Source: Taibaiella koreensis
GTDB lineage: Bacteria > Bacteroidota > Bacteroidia > Chitinophagales > Chitinophagaceae
DNA length: 64,000 nucleotides
Direction: 5' to 3'
Assembly: GCF_003545715.1 (NCBI RefSeq)
Contig: NZ_QVNU01000004.1
Coordinates: 575,417 to 639,416, forward strand
The translations under genes were made by a program, and so were the position numbers. Shown here piece by piece: positions 43,164-53,857 of this stretch. The notes beneath the pieces were generated by a model. The model made no database searches. It was not told the DNA's origin and saw only the letters and a list, made by a program, of their open reading frames with translations. Within the stretch, counting starts at the first letter, position 1, and the number at the start of each line of letters is the position of its first letter.

Positions 43164-46052
43164 ATGAATCTCTTTGCTCAATTGCAGCACGAATTTCTCC
43201 AACGCCATATGGGGCCCGACGAACAGGAAACCCGCGAAATGCTTGATACCATCGGCATCGACAGCCTGGATGAACTGATCCAAAAGACGGTTCCGCAGGC
43301 GATACGCCTGCCGAAGGCCCTGGATCTTCCTGCTGCAGTGAGTGAGGCGGAGTACCTGCGCCAGCTGAAGCTCATTTCCTTAGGAAATAAAGTAGCGAAA
43401 ACCTATATCGGCCAAGGCTACTACGATACGCATACACCCAGCGTTATTCTCCGTAATATTTTTGAAAATCCGGGTTGGTACACCCAGTACACGCCTTACC
43501 AGGCCGAGATCGCCCAGGGGCGCCTGGAAAGTCTGCTGAACTTCCAGACCGTAGTGAGCGACCTTACAGCACTGCCTATTGCGAATGCATCATTGCTGGA
43601 TGAAGCCACTGCCGCGGCCGAGGCCATGGCCATGTTCTTCCACATGCTGAATAAGAACAGCGACAACCCGGAGCGCCCGAAATTGTTCGTGGACAATGAG
43701 CTGTTCCCACAGACCAAAGATGTGGTCGTAACCCGCGCCACACCACTCAGTATTGAAGTCGTATTTGGCGATTATAAAACAGCGGCGATCGACAACAGCT
43801 ATTTCGGCGCGCTGGTGCAATATCCCAATGATAAGGGATCGGTAGAAGATTACCGTAGCTTTATCGACCAGGTACATGCCGCCGGTGCATATGTAGGTAT
43901 GGCTACCGACCTGCTGGCCCTTACTTTGCTCACGCCTCCGGGTGAGCTGGGTGCCGATGCCGCTTTCGGCGTAGCGCAACGTTTCGGCGTGCCGCTGGGC
44001 TTCGGTGGTCCGCATGCGGCTTTCTTTTCCTGCAAGGACGAGTTCAAGCGCGCCATCCCGGGCCGTATCATCGGCATCAGCATAGATGCGCAGGGCAACC
44101 GTGCGCTGCGTATGGCGTTGCAAACCCGCGAACAGCATATCAAGCGTGAAAAAGCCACCTCCAATATCTGTACCGCACAGGCTTTGCTGGCCAATATGGC
44201 GGCTATGTACGCCGTATTCCATGGACCAGACGGCCTGAAAAACATAGCCTTGCGGGTAAATGTACTGACGCAGGCGCTGGCCGACGCGCTCCGGGGCGAA
44301 GGTCATGAGCTGGTTTCCAATTCCTTCTTCGATACGGTAGTGATCAGGACAGATAAAGTTGCTGCTATTAAAGAAAAGGCACTGGCCACCGATATCAACT
44401 TCCGCTATTTCCCCGGCGGCGATATGATTGGCATCTCGCTGGACGAGACCACCAATTTCCAGGACCTTGCCGACATCATTAATGCCCTGAACCTGGTAGA
44501 AGGCGCCGTAGGCTATGATGCCGACGAAGACAATATACTGGACGGTGTACCCGAGGCGCTGGTGCGTACCTCACCCTTCCTTACCCAACAGGTGTTCAAT
44601 GTGCATCACAGCGAAACACAGATGATGCGCTATATTAAATTCCTGGAGAACAAGGACCTGAGCCTGAATACGAGCATGATATCCCTGGGCAGCTGCACCA
44701 TGAAGCTGAATGCTGCTACGGAAATGATACCGTTGAGCTGGAGCCACTGGAGCAAGATCCATCCTTTTACACCCGCCGACCAGGCCAAAGGTTATCTGCA
44801 GATCGTACGCGAACTGGAGGCTTACCTGAGCGAAATCACCGGCTTTGCTGCCTGCAGCCTGCAGCCCAACAGCGGTGCTTCGGGTGAGTATGCGGGCCTG
44901 CTGGCGATCAAGGGCTACCATGAAAGCCGTGGCGATCATCACCGCAATGTGATCCTGATCCCTATTTCGGCGCACGGCACCAATCCTGCGTCTGCGGTAA
45001 TGGTAGGCTATAAGGTGGTGGTAGTGAAAGCCCTGGAGAATGGCAATATCGATGTGGAAGACCTGAAGGCCAAGGCCGAGCAGCACGCCGCCAACCTGGC
45101 CGGTATTATGATCACCTACCCTTCTACCTATGGTATTTACGAGGAAAGCGTGAAAGATATTATTGCCATTATCCACGACAACGGCGGACAGGTATATATG
45201 GACGGCGCCAACATGAACGCCCAGGTAGGCCTTACTGCACCGGGCTATATCGGCGCCGATGTGTGCCACCTGAACCTGCACAAGACTTTCGCTATCCCAC
45301 ATGGCGGCGGTGGTCCGGGCATGGGTCCCATCTGTGTAGCAGAGCATCTGAAGCCTTTCCTGCCCGGTCACGTGTTCGGCAAGGATACCGATAATAATGA
45401 TAACTGGCAGCATGGCGTATCGGCTGCGCCTTACGGCTCGGCTTCCATTTTGCTCATCAGCTATGCCTATATCCGCATGCTGGGTCCGGTGGGTGTACGC
45501 CAGGCCACAGAATATGCGATCCTGAATGCCAACTATATGAAGGCCCGCCTGCAGAACGACTACCCGATCCTGTATTCCGGTGTAAACGGTACTTGCGCGC
45601 ATGAGTTTATCGTGGACCTGCGTCCGTTTAAGAAGAGCGCCGAGATCGAAGCCGAAGATGTGGCCAAGCGCCTGATGGACTATGGCTTCCATGCGCCTAC
45701 CATGAGTTTTCCCGTGGCCGGTACCATAATGATCGAGCCTACGGAAAGTGAAGATAAGGCCGAGCTTGACCGTTTCTGCGACGCTTTGCTGGCGATACGT
45801 GAAGAGATCAGGGCTGTCGAAGAAGGCCGCGCCGATGCGAAAGATAATCCGCTCAAGCATGCGCCCCATACCCAACAGGTTGTGATCAGCTCGGAATGGA
45901 ACCATGCTTATAGCCGCGAAACAGCCGCGTTCCCGCTGCATTATGTACAAAGCAGCAAGTTCTGGCCTTCCGTTGCCCGCGTAAACAACACAGCCGGCGA
46001 CCGTAACCTGATCTGTACCTGCGAGCCTACAGAAGCGTACATGGAAGCTTAA
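43164..46052 (+). CDS. gcvP: Glycine dehydrogenase (decarboxylating), P protein of the glycine cleavage system
   Basis: 962 residues from the ATG at 43164; the frame extends to a TTG at 43131 that precedes no family sequence. Both P-protein halves are fused: the N-terminal half starts [21 protein letters not shown], and the C-terminal half has the PLP lysine in [20 protein letters not shown]. The enzyme decarboxylates glycine and passes the aminomethyl group to lipoyl-GcvH. gcvT and gcvH are not adjacent. Confidence 0.97.
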   Translation: MNLFAQLQHEFLQRHMGPDEQETREMLDTIGIDSLDELIQKTVPQAIRLPKALDLPAAVSEAEYLRQLKLISLGNKVAKTYIGQGYYDTHTPSVILRNIFENPGWYTQYTPYQAEIAQGRLESLLNFQTVVSDLTALPIANASLLDEATAAAEAMAMFFHMLNKNSDNPERPKLFVDNELFPQTKDVVVTRATPLSIEVVFGDYKTAAIDNSYFGALVQYPNDKGSVEDYRSFIDQVHAAGAYVGMATDLLALTLLTPPGELGADAAFGVAQRFGVPLGFGGPHAAFFSCKDEFKRAIPGRIIGISIDAQGNRALRMALQTREQHIKREKATSNICTAQALLANMAAMYAVFHGPDGLKNIALRVNVLTQALADALRGEGHELVSNSFFDTVVIRTDKVAAIKEKALATDINFRYFPGGDMIGISLDETTNFQDLADIINALNLVEGAVGYDADEDNILDGVPEALVRTSPFLTQQVFNVHHSETQMMRYIKFLENKDLSLNTSMISLGSCTMKLNAATEMIPLSWSHWSKIHPFTPADQAKGYLQIVRELEAYLSEITGFAACSLQPNSGASGEYAGLLAIKGYHESRGDHHRNVILIPISAHGTNPASAVMVGYKVVVVKALENGNIDVEDLKAKAEQHAANLAGIMITYPSTYGIYEESVKDIIAIIHDNGGQVYMDGANMNAQVGLTAPGYIGADVCHLNLHKTFAIPHGGGGPGMGPICVAEHLKPFLPGHVFGKDTDNNDNWQHGVSAAPYGSASILLISYAYIRMLGPVGVRQATEYAILNANYMKARLQNDYPILYSGVNGTCAHEFIVDLRPFKKSAEIEAEDVAKRLMDYGFHAPTMSFPVAGTIMIEPTESEDKAELDRFCDALLAIREEIRAVEEGRADAKDNPLKHAPHTQQVVISSEWNHAYSRETAAFPLHYVQSSKFWPSVARVNNTAGDRNLICTCEPTEAYMEA

Positions 46053-46084
46053 CTTTTCATTTGTAGTTTTTTTATAATTTTATG

Positions 46085-46117
46085 AGCTGATCCTTCACCG
46101 GGATCAGCTTTTTTTAT
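46085..46117 (+). terminator. Rho-independent terminator of gcvP
   Basis: AGCTGATCC / GGGATCAGCT stem with a 6-base loop and seven T. Confidence 0.92.
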
Positions 46118-46143
46118 ACCAACCAATAAAACCTGCTCTTTGT

Positions 46144-48651
46144 ATGCATCGAAAATTTACCCTGCTTTTTGCAGCCTTTACCGTTTTGTCCCAGGCGTTG
46201 TTTGCTGGCATATCGGAATACTGGCAGCCGGTACACCCCGATCTCGTAAAGCCGGCCGGCATGCGCCGACTGTCGCCGGATCACTATCAAACCTATACCT
46301 TGCGCTTCACTGATCTTCGTGAACAGCTGCTATTGCTGTCTACCGACCCTGCGAGAGGTGCAACCATTGTGTTACCCACACCTGACGGCGGCAGCAGGAC
46401 TTTTCGCATATGGCAAAGCCCGATGATGGAGCCTGCCCTGGCTGCAAAATACCCCGAACTAAAGACCTTTACCGCGGAAGCTACAGATGACCGCCGGGTA
46501 ACGGCCAAGCTTAACCTGGGTCCCGATGGCTTTCATGCTTATGTGTACAATGGTGCACAAACCTATCTCATAGATCCCTACAGCGATGTTGAGGATGGCA
46601 ATTACCTGTGCTACTTCCGCAAGGATTATACACAAAACCAGGGTATGCCTTGCGGTGTAACCGGCGGCGATACCGGAACGGCGGTGGACCCGCAGGAAGG
46701 TACTGCCCTGCAGCGAACCTACGGCACGCAACGCCGGAATTACCGGCTGGCCCTGGCCTGTACCGGCGAGTATGCGACAGCCGTAGGCGGAACCACACCT
46801 ACCAAAGCCAGCGTGCTGGCCCAGATGGTGCTTATCATGAACCGGGTAAATGGTGTGTATGAACGTGAGCTCGCTGCAACCATGACTTTAGTGGGTAATA
46901 CCGATACACTGATCTTTCTTAATGGTGCTACAGACCCTTACACGAACAATGATCCCAATGCACTGCTCACGCAGAATCAGGCGACCGTCGATAGCCGCAT
47001 CGGCAGCGCGGGCTACGACATCGGGCATGTGTTCACCACGGGTGGTGGTGGCCTCGCCGGTCTGGGCGTTCTGTGCAACAATAGCGCCAAAGCTGAGGGA
47101 GAAACAGGTTTGCCGTCTCCTTTCGGCGACCCTTTTGCCATCGACTTCGTGGCGCATGAGATGGGGCACCAGTTTGGCTCCAACCATACCTACAACTCAT
47201 CTCAGGGCAACTGCGGCGGTAATGGCGAAAGCACGATGGCTTTCGAAGTGGGCAGCGGCTCGACCATTATGGCCTACGCCGGCATCTGCAACGGCGATGA
47301 TCTGCAGCCCCATAGCGATGCTTATTTTCATGCCGTGAGCCTGAGGAATATTACTAATTACATCGGCAATGCCGCTACAGGCGGCTCTTGCCCTACGGTT
47401 ACCGCATCGGTCAATATACCCAATACATATCCCGATTTTACCGCAAGCTATAGCATACCGGTGTGGACACCTTTTGAGCTCACCGCACCGGCGGTGACAG
47501 ATGCTACCATGGATACCCTCAATTATTGCTGGGAAGAATGGGACCTGGGCGGCTTTGGCCAGACCTGGAATGCAGTCGACAATACTATGCCCTATTTCCG
47601 TTCTTTTAACCCTTCCGCTTCGCCCGTCAGGGTTCTTCCCAGCATGAACAATGTGCTGGCCGGGAACTATTTTTATAAAGGAGAGCGCCTGCCTACCGCT
47701 GCCCGTACGCTGAAGTTCATCCTCACCACCCGCGATATCTATCAGGGCTGGGGCTGCTTCAATGCCTCCTTCGATACCGATACCATTACACTGAATGTGG
47801 TATCGCTGGGACCGGATACCTTCAAGGTAAGCTCACAAGCTACTGCTGCTACCTGGAATACCGGCTCCACACAGACGATAACCTGGAATGTAGCCAATAC
47901 AACGGCCGCACCTATCAATGCCGCCAATGTCGATATCTTTTTGTCGGTAGATAGTGGCAGAACCTTTCCTTATACGCTAGCCACTGCCGTGCCCAATACG
48001 GGCGGCGCCGCCATTACAGTTCCCACTGCTGCTACCGCATCGACAAAGGCCAGGGTAAAAGTAAAAGGCAGCGGCAATGTCTTCTTCCAGGTAAACCGGG
48101 CCAATATTACGATCAATGTGGTGCCGCTGCCGGTTACCCTGCAATCGTTTACAGCATCACCAAAGGGTTGTGGTATCGCGTTGCAATGGACCACAAGCAA
48201 TGAGCGTCACTTCGATCATTTCGAGCTGGAACGTAGCAACGATGGTATTCAGTTTGACATGATAGCACGCATTTCCTCTGGTAACGGTAACATTTATGGT
48301 TACGAGGACAAGGCACTTAAGGATGGCGATTATTATTACAGGCTACGGATGGTGGATGCCGACGCATCGTTTGCTTACAGCCCTGTGGCGAGCACACGGC
48401 TGTCTTGCCATGGACAGAACAGTGTGGCTGTTTTTCCCAACCCGGCAAAGGATAAAGTGACGATAAGAACAAGTAATGCAGTAGTACAGCTAAACCTGTC
48501 GACGGTTAGCGGACAGCTATTGCTGCATGATACAGGCCTGCAAGTGACAGAAAAAACACTTGACCTGAAGGGACTGGCTACGGGCATCTATCTCCTGCAG
48601 CTGCGTTATGCCGACGGCTCCGGGAATACAGTCAAGCTCGTGAGAGAATAA
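46144..48651 (+). CDS. Secreted reprolysin-type metalloprotease with T9SS sorting domain
   Basis: 835 residues with signal peptide MHRKFTLLFAAFTVLSQALFA. After a prodomain, the metzincin zinc motif HEMGHQFGSNH lies at 338-348 (His338, Glu339, His342, His348), with a downstream Met-turn-like segment (STIMAYAGIC). The second half holds beta-sandwich/FN3-like domains (WNTGSTQTITWNVANTT; LQWTTSNERHFDHFELERS), and a type A T9SS domain closes the protein (VAVFPNPAKDKVTI ... GIYLLQLRYADGSG). It is probably an extracellular protease. Confidence 0.93.
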   Translation: MHRKFTLLFAAFTVLSQALFAGISEYWQPVHPDLVKPAGMRRLSPDHYQTYTLRFTDLREQLLLLSTDPARGATIVLPTPDGGSRTFRIWQSPMMEPALAAKYPELKTFTAEATDDRRVTAKLNLGPDGFHAYVYNGAQTYLIDPYSDVEDGNYLCYFRKDYTQNQGMPCGVTGGDTGTAVDPQEGTALQRTYGTQRRNYRLALACTGEYATAVGGTTPTKASVLAQMVLIMNRVNGVYERELAATMTLVGNTDTLIFLNGATDPYTNNDPNALLTQNQATVDSRIGSAGYDIGHVFTTGGGGLAGLGVLCNNSAKAEGETGLPSPFGDPFAIDFVAHEMGHQFGSNHTYNSSQGNCGGNGESTMAFEVGSGSTIMAYAGICNGDDLQPHSDAYFHAVSLRNITNYIGNAATGGSCPTVTASVNIPNTYPDFTASYSIPVWTPFELTAPAVTDATMDTLNYCWEEWDLGGFGQTWNAVDNTMPYFRSFNPSASPVRVLPSMNNVLAGNYFYKGERLPTAARTLKFILTTRDIYQGWGCFNASFDTDTITLNVVSLGPDTFKVSSQATAATWNTGSTQTITWNVANTTAAPINAANVDIFLSVDSGRTFPYTLATAVPNTGGAAITVPTAATASTKARVKVKGSGNVFFQVNRANITINVVPLPVTLQSFTASPKGCGIALQWTTSNERHFDHFELERSNDGIQFDMIARISSGNGNIYGYEDKALKDGDYYYRLRMVDADASFAYSPVASTRLSCHGQNSVAVFPNPAKDKVTIRTSNAVVQLNLSTVSGQLLLHDTGLQVTEKTLDLKGLATGIYLLQLRYADGSGNTVKLVRE

Positions 48652-48667
48652 CGGTCAAAGCTATAAT

Positions 48668-48704
48668 GAAAAGCGCAAGAGCTTCCGGCTCTTGCGCTTT
48701 TTTA
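48668..48704 (+). terminator. Bidirectional rho-independent terminator
   Basis: AAAGCGCAAGAGC / GCTCTTGCGCTTT stem with a 4-base loop, T run on one side and A run on the other. It lies between convergent genes and can serve both. Confidence 0.9.
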
Positions 48705-48724
48705 CTCCGGTGCTTACCGGATCA

Positions 48725-48958
48725 TTAAGATTTTTTAGGAGCGCTTGTTGTTTTCGCTTCTTTCACCGGCGCTTTAGACGCGTCGTTGATCGTAGCTGTT
48801 TTCTCTCCCTTTTTATTGCTTCCTTTTTCTTTGGCAGCCTTTTCTCCGGTGCAATGCCCGCTCTTTCCCTTGCAGCAACCTTCTTTATGACCATCGTGCG
48901 CAAATGCGGTAGCGCCCATGATAAAGGTAGCTCCCAGCAATAAGGTTAGTTTTTTCAT
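48725..48958 (-). CDS. Small exported Lys/Cys-rich protein
   Basis: 77 residues from the start at 48958 (MKKLTLLLGATFIMGATAFA, a signal peptide). The mature peptide begins HDGHKEGCCKGKSGHC, a His/Cys cluster that could bind metal, then an Ala/Lys/Glu-rich tail ending PKKS. The family is not recognised; metal binding is only suggested by composition. Confidence 0.7.
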   Translation of the reverse strand: MKKLTLLLGATFIMGATAFAHDGHKEGCCKGKSGHCTGEKAAKEKGSNKKGEKTATINDASKAPVKEAKTTSAPKKS

Positions 48959-49069
48959 CTCGTAATTTTTTATACCCAAAAATACAGATAATTCGTTCAA
49001 CAAGCACCATCACATCAGCTAGATATAATTTATATAGGTTTTGTTCCGTTATCTTGGTAAAACCACACC

Positions 49070-49663
49070 ATGAATTACAAATCGACATTGCTATTGTTAT
49101 GTCCTCTTCTTTTTGCGTGGATCGGTCGTGCCGGAGGACAGGAAGCGCAGCCCGCTTCTGATTACGGTGACAATATTGTTTGCCTGATGCCGGCATTGGC
49201 CAACAATACCGGTCCCGGCCTGGGTTTCAGCTACGAGCGTTTTCTGGACGACATGGACAGGATCAGCTTTTACGTACCGGTATACTATACCCGTCGCAAG
49301 TCCCGGTGGTCCTACTCCGAACATTATAAAACGAATTGTTTCGGAGCGGTATTCGGCTTTAAGCTTTATCCTGGTTCAAGCAAGGGGCCGGTACGTTATG
49401 CTTTCGGCTTCGGCATACCGCTGGACCTGCTGACCCGTAAGACAGACGAGGTGCAAACGCATGTCGCTATTTATGATTCGCAACGGACGGACCATTTTGT
49501 AAGAACAGGCTTCTTGTTCCACAATTCGCTTAACTGCACGATTAAGCGCCATTGGGTGCTGGCCGCCGATCTTCAGATGGGTTTTACCGCTACGGATGAA
49601 AAAGATTACGATACCACGGTCCCTTTCGTCCTGCTGATGTTTAAAGCAGGTTACCGGTTCTGA
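49070..49663 (+). CDS. Probable outer-membrane beta-barrel protein
   Basis: 197 residues, signal peptide MNYKSTLLLLCPLLFAWIGRAGGQ. The rest is a series of amphipathic strands (GLGFSYERFL, RISFYVPVYYT, GAVFGFKLYPG, VRYAFGFGIPLDLL, WVLAADLQMGFTA) ending in FKAGYRF, a terminal Phe typical of outer-membrane barrels. Function unknown. Confidence 0.75.
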   Translation: MNYKSTLLLLCPLLFAWIGRAGGQEAQPASDYGDNIVCLMPALANNTGPGLGFSYERFLDDMDRISFYVPVYYTRRKSRWSYSEHYKTNCFGAVFGFKLYPGSSKGPVRYAFGFGIPLDLLTRKTDEVQTHVAIYDSQRTDHFVRTGFLFHNSLNCTIKRHWVLAADLQMGFTATDEKDYDTTVPFVLLMFKAGYRF

Positions 49664-49727
49664 AAATATATCAGCTCATTATCATGTAGCAAAGTCCCGG
49701 CTGCTTTCCCTTTTGGCGACAAATCGC

Positions 49728-49735
49728 TACCTTTG
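49728..49735 (+). promoter_or_regulatory. Probable -7 box of valS
   Basis: TACCTTTG, identical to the ribosomal operon boxes, 18 bp before the valS start. This implies a very short leader. No good -33 element. Confidence 0.4.
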
Positions 49736-49752
49736 CATCCATTATTTTCAAC

Positions 49753-52365
49753 ATGGAACTGAGCAAGAACTACGAACCGCAGGCCATTGAGCAGAAATGG
49801 TATACCTACTGGAACGACAAAGGATATTTTCATAGCGAGCCCGATGAACGGCCTGCTTATACTATAGTCATGCCGCCGCCCAATGTAACGGGCGTGTTGC
49901 ATATGGGCCATGCCCTCAACAATACTGTGCAGGACATCTTGCTGCGACGCGCCAGGATGCAGGGATTCAACACCTGCTGGGTACCCGGCACCGACCATGC
50001 CTCGATCGCTACCGAAGCCAAAGTGGTGGGTATGTTGCGGGAAAAAGGGATTGATAAGAATACCCTGAGCCGCGACGAGTTCCTGAAATATGCCTGGGAA
50101 TGGAAAGAGAAGTACGGCGGCATTATCCTGCAGCAGCTCAAAAAGCTGGGCTGTTCCCTGGATTGGGAGCGCACGCACTTCACTATGGATGATGCTTATT
50201 ATAAAGCGGTGATGCGGGTGTTTGTGGAATTGCATCGTAAAGGCAATATCTATCGCGGCGTCAAAATGATCAACTGGGATCCCCAGGCGCTCACCGCCCT
50301 GAGCGACGAGGAAGTACTGCACAAAGAAACGCAGTCTAAGCTCACTTATGTGCAGTACCGTATCGATAGCGACATCGAAGAATACATCACTATCGCTACG
50401 GTGCGTCCGGAGACGATACTAGGTGATACGGCTGTGTGTGTACACCCCGATGACGAGCGCTATGCCCACCTGAAGGGCAAATTCTGCTTTGTACCACTGA
50501 TCAACCGCAGGATACCGATCATATTTGACGAATACATCGATAAAGAATTCGGTACCGGCGCGCTGAAAGTAACACCTGCGCATGATATCAACGACTATAA
50601 CCTGGGCCAGAAGCACCAGCTGGAGATCGTGGATACCCTCAACCCTAATGGTACTTTAAGCGAGGCAGCACAGCTATACATTGGTGAAGACCGCTTTGCG
50701 GTACGTAAGAAGATCGTGGAAGACCTGAAAGCTTCCGGCAATTTTGTAAAGCAGGAAGATTATACCAACCAGGTGGGCGTATCGGAACGGAGCGGTGCGG
50801 TGATCGAGCCCCGTCTGTCGATGCAGTGGTGGTGTAGCATGGAAGAAATGGCGAAACCGGCCCTGGAAGCGGTAATGAACGATGATATCCGGTTTTTCCC
50901 TTCGAAGTTCAAGAACCTGTACCGCCACTGGATGGGCAATATTAAAGACTGGTGCATTAGCCGCCAGCTCTGGTGGGGACAGCGTATCCCGGCCTGGTAC
51001 GATAAAGCGGGCAATATTTATGTGGGCGAAAATGCAGCAGAAGCATTGGCACAATTCCAGCAGCAGCAACCCGGCGGCAGCATGGAAGACCTGCGCCAAG
51101 AAGCGGATGTGCTCGACACCTGGTTTTCTGCCTGGCTGTGGCCAATGGAGGTATTCGGCTGGAATGAAGATGGTAACAATAAAGAGCTTGCTTACTACTA
51201 CCCTACCAATACACTGGTTACTGCTCCCGACATTATTTTCTTTTGGGTTGCGCGTATGGTAATGGCAGGCTTTGAATTCAAAGGCAAGAAGCCGTTTAAC
51301 CAGGTATATTTCACCGGGCTGATCCGCGATAAGCAGGGCCGCAAGATGAGCAAGCAGTTGGGCAATTCGCCCGACCTGTTGCAGCTGATCGACGATCATG
51401 GCGCCGATATTGTGCGTTTTAGTGTAATGATCTCCTCTCCCGCGGGTAATGATATCTTGTACGACGAGGCTTTCCTGGAGCAAGGGCGCAACTTCTCCAA
51501 TAAGATATGGAACGCGCTCAAGCTGGTAAAAATGTGGGAAAGCCGGACAGATGAAGCAGCTACGCTGAATCATTTCGCTACAGGCTGGATGCAGGCCAGG
51601 ATCGACGAAGCGCGGCAACAGATCGAGACTTTGTTTGTCGATTTCAAGCTGAGCGAAGCACTGAAGCTGACCTACTCGCTGATCTGGGACGATTTCTGCT
51701 CCTGGTACCTGGAATGGGTGAAGCCCGGCATGAACGAGCCAATGCATCCTACAGTATACCAGCAAACACTATCGCTATTTGAAGACTTGTTACAGCTGCT
51801 GCATCCCTTTATGCCCTTCCTTACCGAAGAGGTATTTCACCTGCTGCGCGAGCAGCCGGCCGATCTTATCGTAAGGCAGTTGCCTGCCGCGGCAGCGCGC
51901 AACGAGCAGGTATTGCTGCAAGGTCGTCTGCTACAGGAACTGATCACAGCGATAAGGGATACCCGCAACAAGAACCAGCTGAAGCCAAAGGATACGATTT
52001 CCCTCTTTGTCGATTCGGCCAATACCATGTTTTATACTGCTGCCGGTAACATATTGCAACGCCAGGTGAATGCCGATACACTAGAAGCGACCAATGCGCC
52101 GGTGAATGGGGCTATGACCCTGGTGGTACAGACAGAAAAGCTGTACCTGCAAAGTCATGCTGCAGTGGATACCGGCGTTCAAAAGACCAAAATGGAGGAG
52201 GAGCTGCAATACCTGAAAGGCTTCCTCGTAAGCGTAGATAAAAAACTGAGCAACGAAAAATTTGTGCAGAACGCCAAGCCCGACGTGATCGCCAATGAGC
52301 GAAAAAAACAGGCAGATGCCGAAGCGAAGATCAAAACCCTGGAAGAAAGCCTGAGCTTGCTGTAA
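49753..52365 (+). CDS. valS: Valyl-tRNA synthetase
   Basis: 870 residues. Class I signatures: the HIGH motif as HMGH in PPPNVTGVLHMGHALNN, and KMSKS as RKMSKQLGNSPD. The editing domain (about 200-330, TVRPETILGDTAV), the WCISRQLWWGQRIPAWY catalytic segment and the C-terminal tRNA-binding coiled coil (about 805-870, KMEEELQYLKGFLVSVDKKL) are all present. Length is normal. Confidence 0.98.
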   Translation: MELSKNYEPQAIEQKWYTYWNDKGYFHSEPDERPAYTIVMPPPNVTGVLHMGHALNNTVQDILLRRARMQGFNTCWVPGTDHASIATEAKVVGMLREKGIDKNTLSRDEFLKYAWEWKEKYGGIILQQLKKLGCSLDWERTHFTMDDAYYKAVMRVFVELHRKGNIYRGVKMINWDPQALTALSDEEVLHKETQSKLTYVQYRIDSDIEEYITIATVRPETILGDTAVCVHPDDERYAHLKGKFCFVPLINRRIPIIFDEYIDKEFGTGALKVTPAHDINDYNLGQKHQLEIVDTLNPNGTLSEAAQLYIGEDRFAVRKKIVEDLKASGNFVKQEDYTNQVGVSERSGAVIEPRLSMQWWCSMEEMAKPALEAVMNDDIRFFPSKFKNLYRHWMGNIKDWCISRQLWWGQRIPAWYDKAGNIYVGENAAEALAQFQQQQPGGSMEDLRQEADVLDTWFSAWLWPMEVFGWNEDGNNKELAYYYPTNTLVTAPDIIFFWVARMVMAGFEFKGKKPFNQVYFTGLIRDKQGRKMSKQLGNSPDLLQLIDDHGADIVRFSVMISSPAGNDILYDEAFLEQGRNFSNKIWNALKLVKMWESRTDEAATLNHFATGWMQARIDEARQQIETLFVDFKLSEALKLTYSLIWDDFCSWYLEWVKPGMNEPMHPTVYQQTLSLFEDLLQLLHPFMPFLTEEVFHLLREQPADLIVRQLPAAAARNEQVLLQGRLLQELITAIRDTRNKNQLKPKDTISLFVDSANTMFYTAAGNILQRQVNADTLEATNAPVNGAMTLVVQTEKLYLQSHAAVDTGVQKTKMEEELQYLKGFLVSVDKKLSNEKFVQNAKPDVIANERKKQADAEAKIKTLEESLSLL

Positions 52366-52409
52366 AGGGGGTAAGCGCGACTGTAAATTTTATTTATCTT
52401 TATGACCTT

Positions 52410-52877
52410 ATGAAGAAGTACATAGCTGCATTGGGTATTATCGGTATCAGCCTGGGCGTGGTTGCCAGCACGGCGCAAAAGCCACAACCAGGTAAAAAAA
52501 CGTATAAAGGCAAGGCTTTTTTGGCCGGTGGAAAGATCGCTACCGGCAAGATATCCAAAAAGCAGTTTGACTCGCTGATCGCTTATCCGCTTGCGGGTAG
52601 GGATACAGCCAACAATGAGCGTCCTGTGGTTAGCTTTATGTTCACCTATGCCGAGCGTGCCGTCTATGAAGATAGTACCGGCAGGCCCCGTATCATGGCT
52701 GACTATTATGGCACCGAAAGTACCCGTGGTAAGCTCACTGACGATTGGGTCGCCCAGATCAGGAGCCGCAGCAAACAAGGCGATACGGCCTTTTTCTTCG
52801 ATATCAAAGGTTCCTATACCGACTCATCGCATACGCGGTTTCCCATCGAGCCTATCACGCTGATCATTACAGAATAA
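52410..52877 (+). CDS. Exported hypothetical protein
   Basis: 155 residues with signal peptide MKKYIAALGIIGISLGVVAS. The mature part is basic with strands (PVVSFMFTYAERAVYED, DTAFFFDIKGSY). No family recognised. It lies 44 bp after valS and before a terminator, so it may be in the valS transcript. Confidence 0.72.
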   Translation: MKKYIAALGIIGISLGVVASTAQKPQPGKKTYKGKAFLAGGKIATGKISKKQFDSLIAYPLAGRDTANNERPVVSFMFTYAERAVYEDSTGRPRIMADYYGTESTRGKLTDDWVAQIRSRSKQGDTAFFFDIKGSYTDSSHTRFPIEPITLIITE

Positions 52878-52893
52878 GCTGATCGTTACAAAA

Positions 52894-52931
52894 TAAATAT
52901 AAATGGAGGTCGTTTGACCTCCATTTATATT
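52894..52931 (+). terminator. Rho-independent terminator
   Basis: ATAAATGGAGGTC / GACCTCCATTTAT stem with a GTTT loop and a following T-rich run. Confidence 0.88.
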
Positions 52932-53082
52932 TTCCTCCCACGCTTCTTCATCTGTTCGCCTGTTCTTCCTACAAACCGGCCCAGCTATTTTCTTCCACTC
53001 TTGCCAGCATTTTACCGAACTATCGCTTCTGGTTTTTGTTCTTGATACAATATTTTCTTTCAAACTAAAATACTACGCTTAT

Positions 53083-53202
53083 ATGGATTGGCTCAGAGGA
53101 TTACTTGCTGGCGCAGCTGCCTGGAAATGGGGCGGCGGTTGTCTTGGTACGATACTTGTTTTTGTAATCGTCTATTGGCTGCTTGGCCAGGCAGGCTGTT
53201 GA
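53083..53202 (+). CDS. 39-residue single-span membrane peptide
   Basis: ATG at 53083 to TGA at 53202. It reads MDWLRGLLAGAAAWKWGGG, then a hydrophobic span (LGTILVFVIVYWLLGQ) ending AGC. The amphipathic Trp-rich front and clean transmembrane segment look like selected coding sequence. I believe similar tiny proteins occur in other Bacteroidota, but I cannot verify that here. Confidence 0.6.
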   Translation: MDWLRGLLAGAAAWKWGGGCLGTILVFVIVYWLLGQAGC

Positions 53203-53232
53203 TTATATTGTTTGTGTAGAGACGTTGCCTGT

Positions 53233-53260
53233 GTAGAGACGTTGCATGCAACGTCTCTAC
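53233..53260. repeat. Perfect 28-bp palindrome (GTAGAGACGTTGCA family)
   Basis: Same core as the 44-bp palindrome at 3219-3262, again preceded by a truncated half copy (TGTGTAGAGACGTTGCC at 53213-53229). It lies downstream of the small peptide gene. Confidence 0.9.
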
Positions 53261-53287
53261 AACGTATGTGGCCGGAGGCATTTTGCA

Positions 53288-53338
53288 AACAATAATACCA
53301 TTAGAAACATTACATAGCAATGTCACTAATGGTATAAA
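53288..53338 (-). terminator. Possible hairpin terminator for the acidic protein gene
   Basis: ATACCATTAG and CTAATGGTAT pair, with an inner ACATT/AATGT pair. The stem is AT-rich and not followed by a clear T run, so this is weak. Confidence 0.4.
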
Positions 53339-53350
53339 ATGGGTAAGGTA

Positions 53351-53800
53351 TTAAAAACGTTCGTCCTCTTCGTCGATATCGGGGTTATTGACATCATTGG
53401 GCATATCAAGGTCCTCACCCAGATCGAAAGCATTGTCCTCGTCCGGACCTTCGTTCAATTCGTCACCATCTTCATCCGTATCGTCGAGCAGATCTGAAGC
53501 TCTGGATTCGTCGCTCGAGGTATCCCGCTCCGATTCTTCCAGCAGCGCAATCTCATCAGGGGAAATATCGGTGTCATCGTCAATCAATTCTCCATCCTCA
53601 TCTTCTTCTTGTATTTCCGGCAGGCCTTCACGGTATGACTCCGGCTCTTCTACCGGTTCGGGCAGGTCCCTCGGCAGGCGGTAGTCGTCGCCGCTGTCGG
53701 GCATACGTTCAATCTCTTCGTTATCCAAATGCGTCGTGCGCCTATCGACCTTATCCTTGTGTAGCTGGTTGTCTTCGTTCTTTTGCTGGTCCTTTGTCAT
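53351..53800 (-). CDS. Highly acidic hypothetical protein
   Basis: 149 residues, no signal peptide. Asp and Glu make up roughly 40% of it and it is probably disordered (DGELIDDDTDISPDEIALLE, LLDDTDEDGDELNE). Such proteins are often counter-ion or binding partners, but the role is unknown. The plus-strand frame over it (Ser-rich) is a shadow. Confidence 0.7.
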   Translation of the reverse strand: MTKDQQKNEDNQLHKDKVDRRTTHLDNEEIERMPDSGDDYRLPRDLPEPVEEPESYREGLPEIQEEDEDGELIDDDTDISPDEIALLEESERDTSSDESRASDLLDDTDEDGDELNEGPDEDNAFDLGEDLDMPNDVNNPDIDEEDERF

Positions 53801-53857
53801 TTCAGGTTTGCTTTTTGGTTATACTCTGAAAACAAACAGGCAGCCATAAAGTTGAGC

